A stretch of DNA of 64,000 bases from Mycobacterium hubeiense (GTDB taxonomy: Bacteria > Actinomycetota > Actinomycetes > Mycobacteriales > Mycobacteriaceae), in contig NZ_PIZU01000028.1 of the NCBI RefSeq assembly GCF_002838065.1, positions 1-64,000 on the forward strand, written 5' to 3'. Below the pieces are notes generated by a model that saw only the letters and a program-made list of their open reading frames with translations, was not told the origin of the DNA and ran no database searches. The position numbers and the translations under genes were made by a program. Positions 63,610-64,000 of the stretch are shown here, one piece after another (position 1 is the first letter of the stretch; the number at the start of each line of letters is the position of its first letter).

Positions 63610-64000
63610 GAGTCATCGTCGAGGCCGACGGCGGGTCGCGCGGCAACCCTGGACCGGCCGGCTACGGAACGGTGGTGTGGTCGGCGGACCACGAGACGGT
63701 ATTGGCCGAGAGTAAGCAGGCGATCGGTCGGGCCACCAACAACGTCGCGGAATACCGTGGCCTGATCGCCGGTTTGGAAGAAGCCGCGAAACTCGGCGCC
63801 ACCGATGTTGCGGTGTACATGGACTCCAAACTCGTGGTGGAACAGATGTGCGGGCGGTGGAAGGTCAAGCACCCCGATTTGATTCCGCTGCATCGGCAGG
63901 CCACTGCGCTGGCGGCGGGCTTCGAGCACATCAGCTACGAGTGGATTCCCCGCGGCCGCAACGCCCATGCCGACCGACTCGCCAACGAGGCGATGGACGC
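63606..64000 (+). CDS. RNase H domain of a bifunctional RNase H/acid phosphatase, 3' truncated by window end
   Basis: From GTG 63606 (GTGA overlap) the frame gives VIVEADGGSRGNPGPAGYG (first catalytic Asp), NNVAEYRGLIAGLEEA (Glu), YMDSKLVVEQM (Asp) and NAHADRLANEAM (Asp), the complete RNase HI active site in 132 codons. In M. tuberculosis the orthologue Rv2228c continues into a CobC-type phosphatase domain, which would lie beyond the window. It removes RNA from RNA:DNA hybrids. Confidence 0.93.
   Translation, partial: MRVIVEADGGSRGNPGPAGYGTVVWSADHETVLAESKQAIGRATNNVAEYRGLIAGLEEAAKLGATDVAVYMDSKLVVEQMCGRWKVKHPDLIPLHRQATALAAGFEHISYEWIPRGRNAHADRLANEAMD

Overview
The window reads as chromosome of a fast-growing mycobacterium (Mycolicibacterium type). 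Reasons: high GC, many GTG starts and ATGA/GTGA/TGATG gene overlaps, the mycobacterial FAS-II operon (fabD-acpM-kasA-kasB-accD6) with its MabR-type regulator, a mycothiol-dependent dehydrogenase, and gene-by-gene synteny from about 33 kb to the right edge with the M. tuberculosis H37Rv stretch Rv2260 to Rv2228c. The species cannot be named from sequence alone.

Layout. (1) 1-2067: remnant of an integrated element, with a broken tyrosine recombinase, a four-gene MerR-controlled cassette and a decayed 3' half of a tRNA that looks like an attachment site. (2) 2068-7765: a DUF6319 protein, a PonA2-type penicillin-binding protein, a mycolate-type methyltransferase and a third KasA/KasB paralogue that has lost the catalytic Cys and one catalytic His. 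(3) 8231-14655: a conservon-type signalling operon (histidine kinase, roadblock, DUF742, small GTPase) followed by an MHYT membrane sensor, then a Ser/Thr kinase. (4) 14803-26997: envelope genes: a Pro/Glu/Val-rich secreted protein, two DUF4185 proteins flanking a complete peptide-type ABC importer, and an Hsp70-like membrane protein. (5) 26994-33068: small metabolic and regulatory genes (alpha/beta hydrolase with TetR, ThDP enzyme, SABATH-like methyltransferase, LapA-like protein, SDR with TetR).

(6) 33065-45970: metallo-beta-lactamase-fold protein and MscR, a TPR-LuxR regulator, a frameshifted methyltransferase, a serine hydrolase, DUF3145, a glycerolipid cluster (lipid kinase, alkyl-DHAP-synthase-like flavoprotein, TetR, GlpD), then a LysR/SDR pair. 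(7) 46089-55654: the FAS-II operon and its terminator, MabR with an operator upstream of fabD, and aceE, linking acetyl-CoA supply to mycolate elongation. (8) 55804-64000: a lipoprotein, DUF3052, AhpE, tRNA-Val, a truncated oxygenase pseudogene, CobD, SURF1, PtpA/PtkA, CobC, NIF3, a zinc-ribbon protein and the start of an RNase H gene that runs off the window.

Best candidates for something undescribed are the catalytically altered KAS paralogue beside the methyltransferase, the conservon whose MfpA slot is filled by an MHYT sensor, the DUF4185-importer block, and the small CC-motif protein of the MerR cassette.
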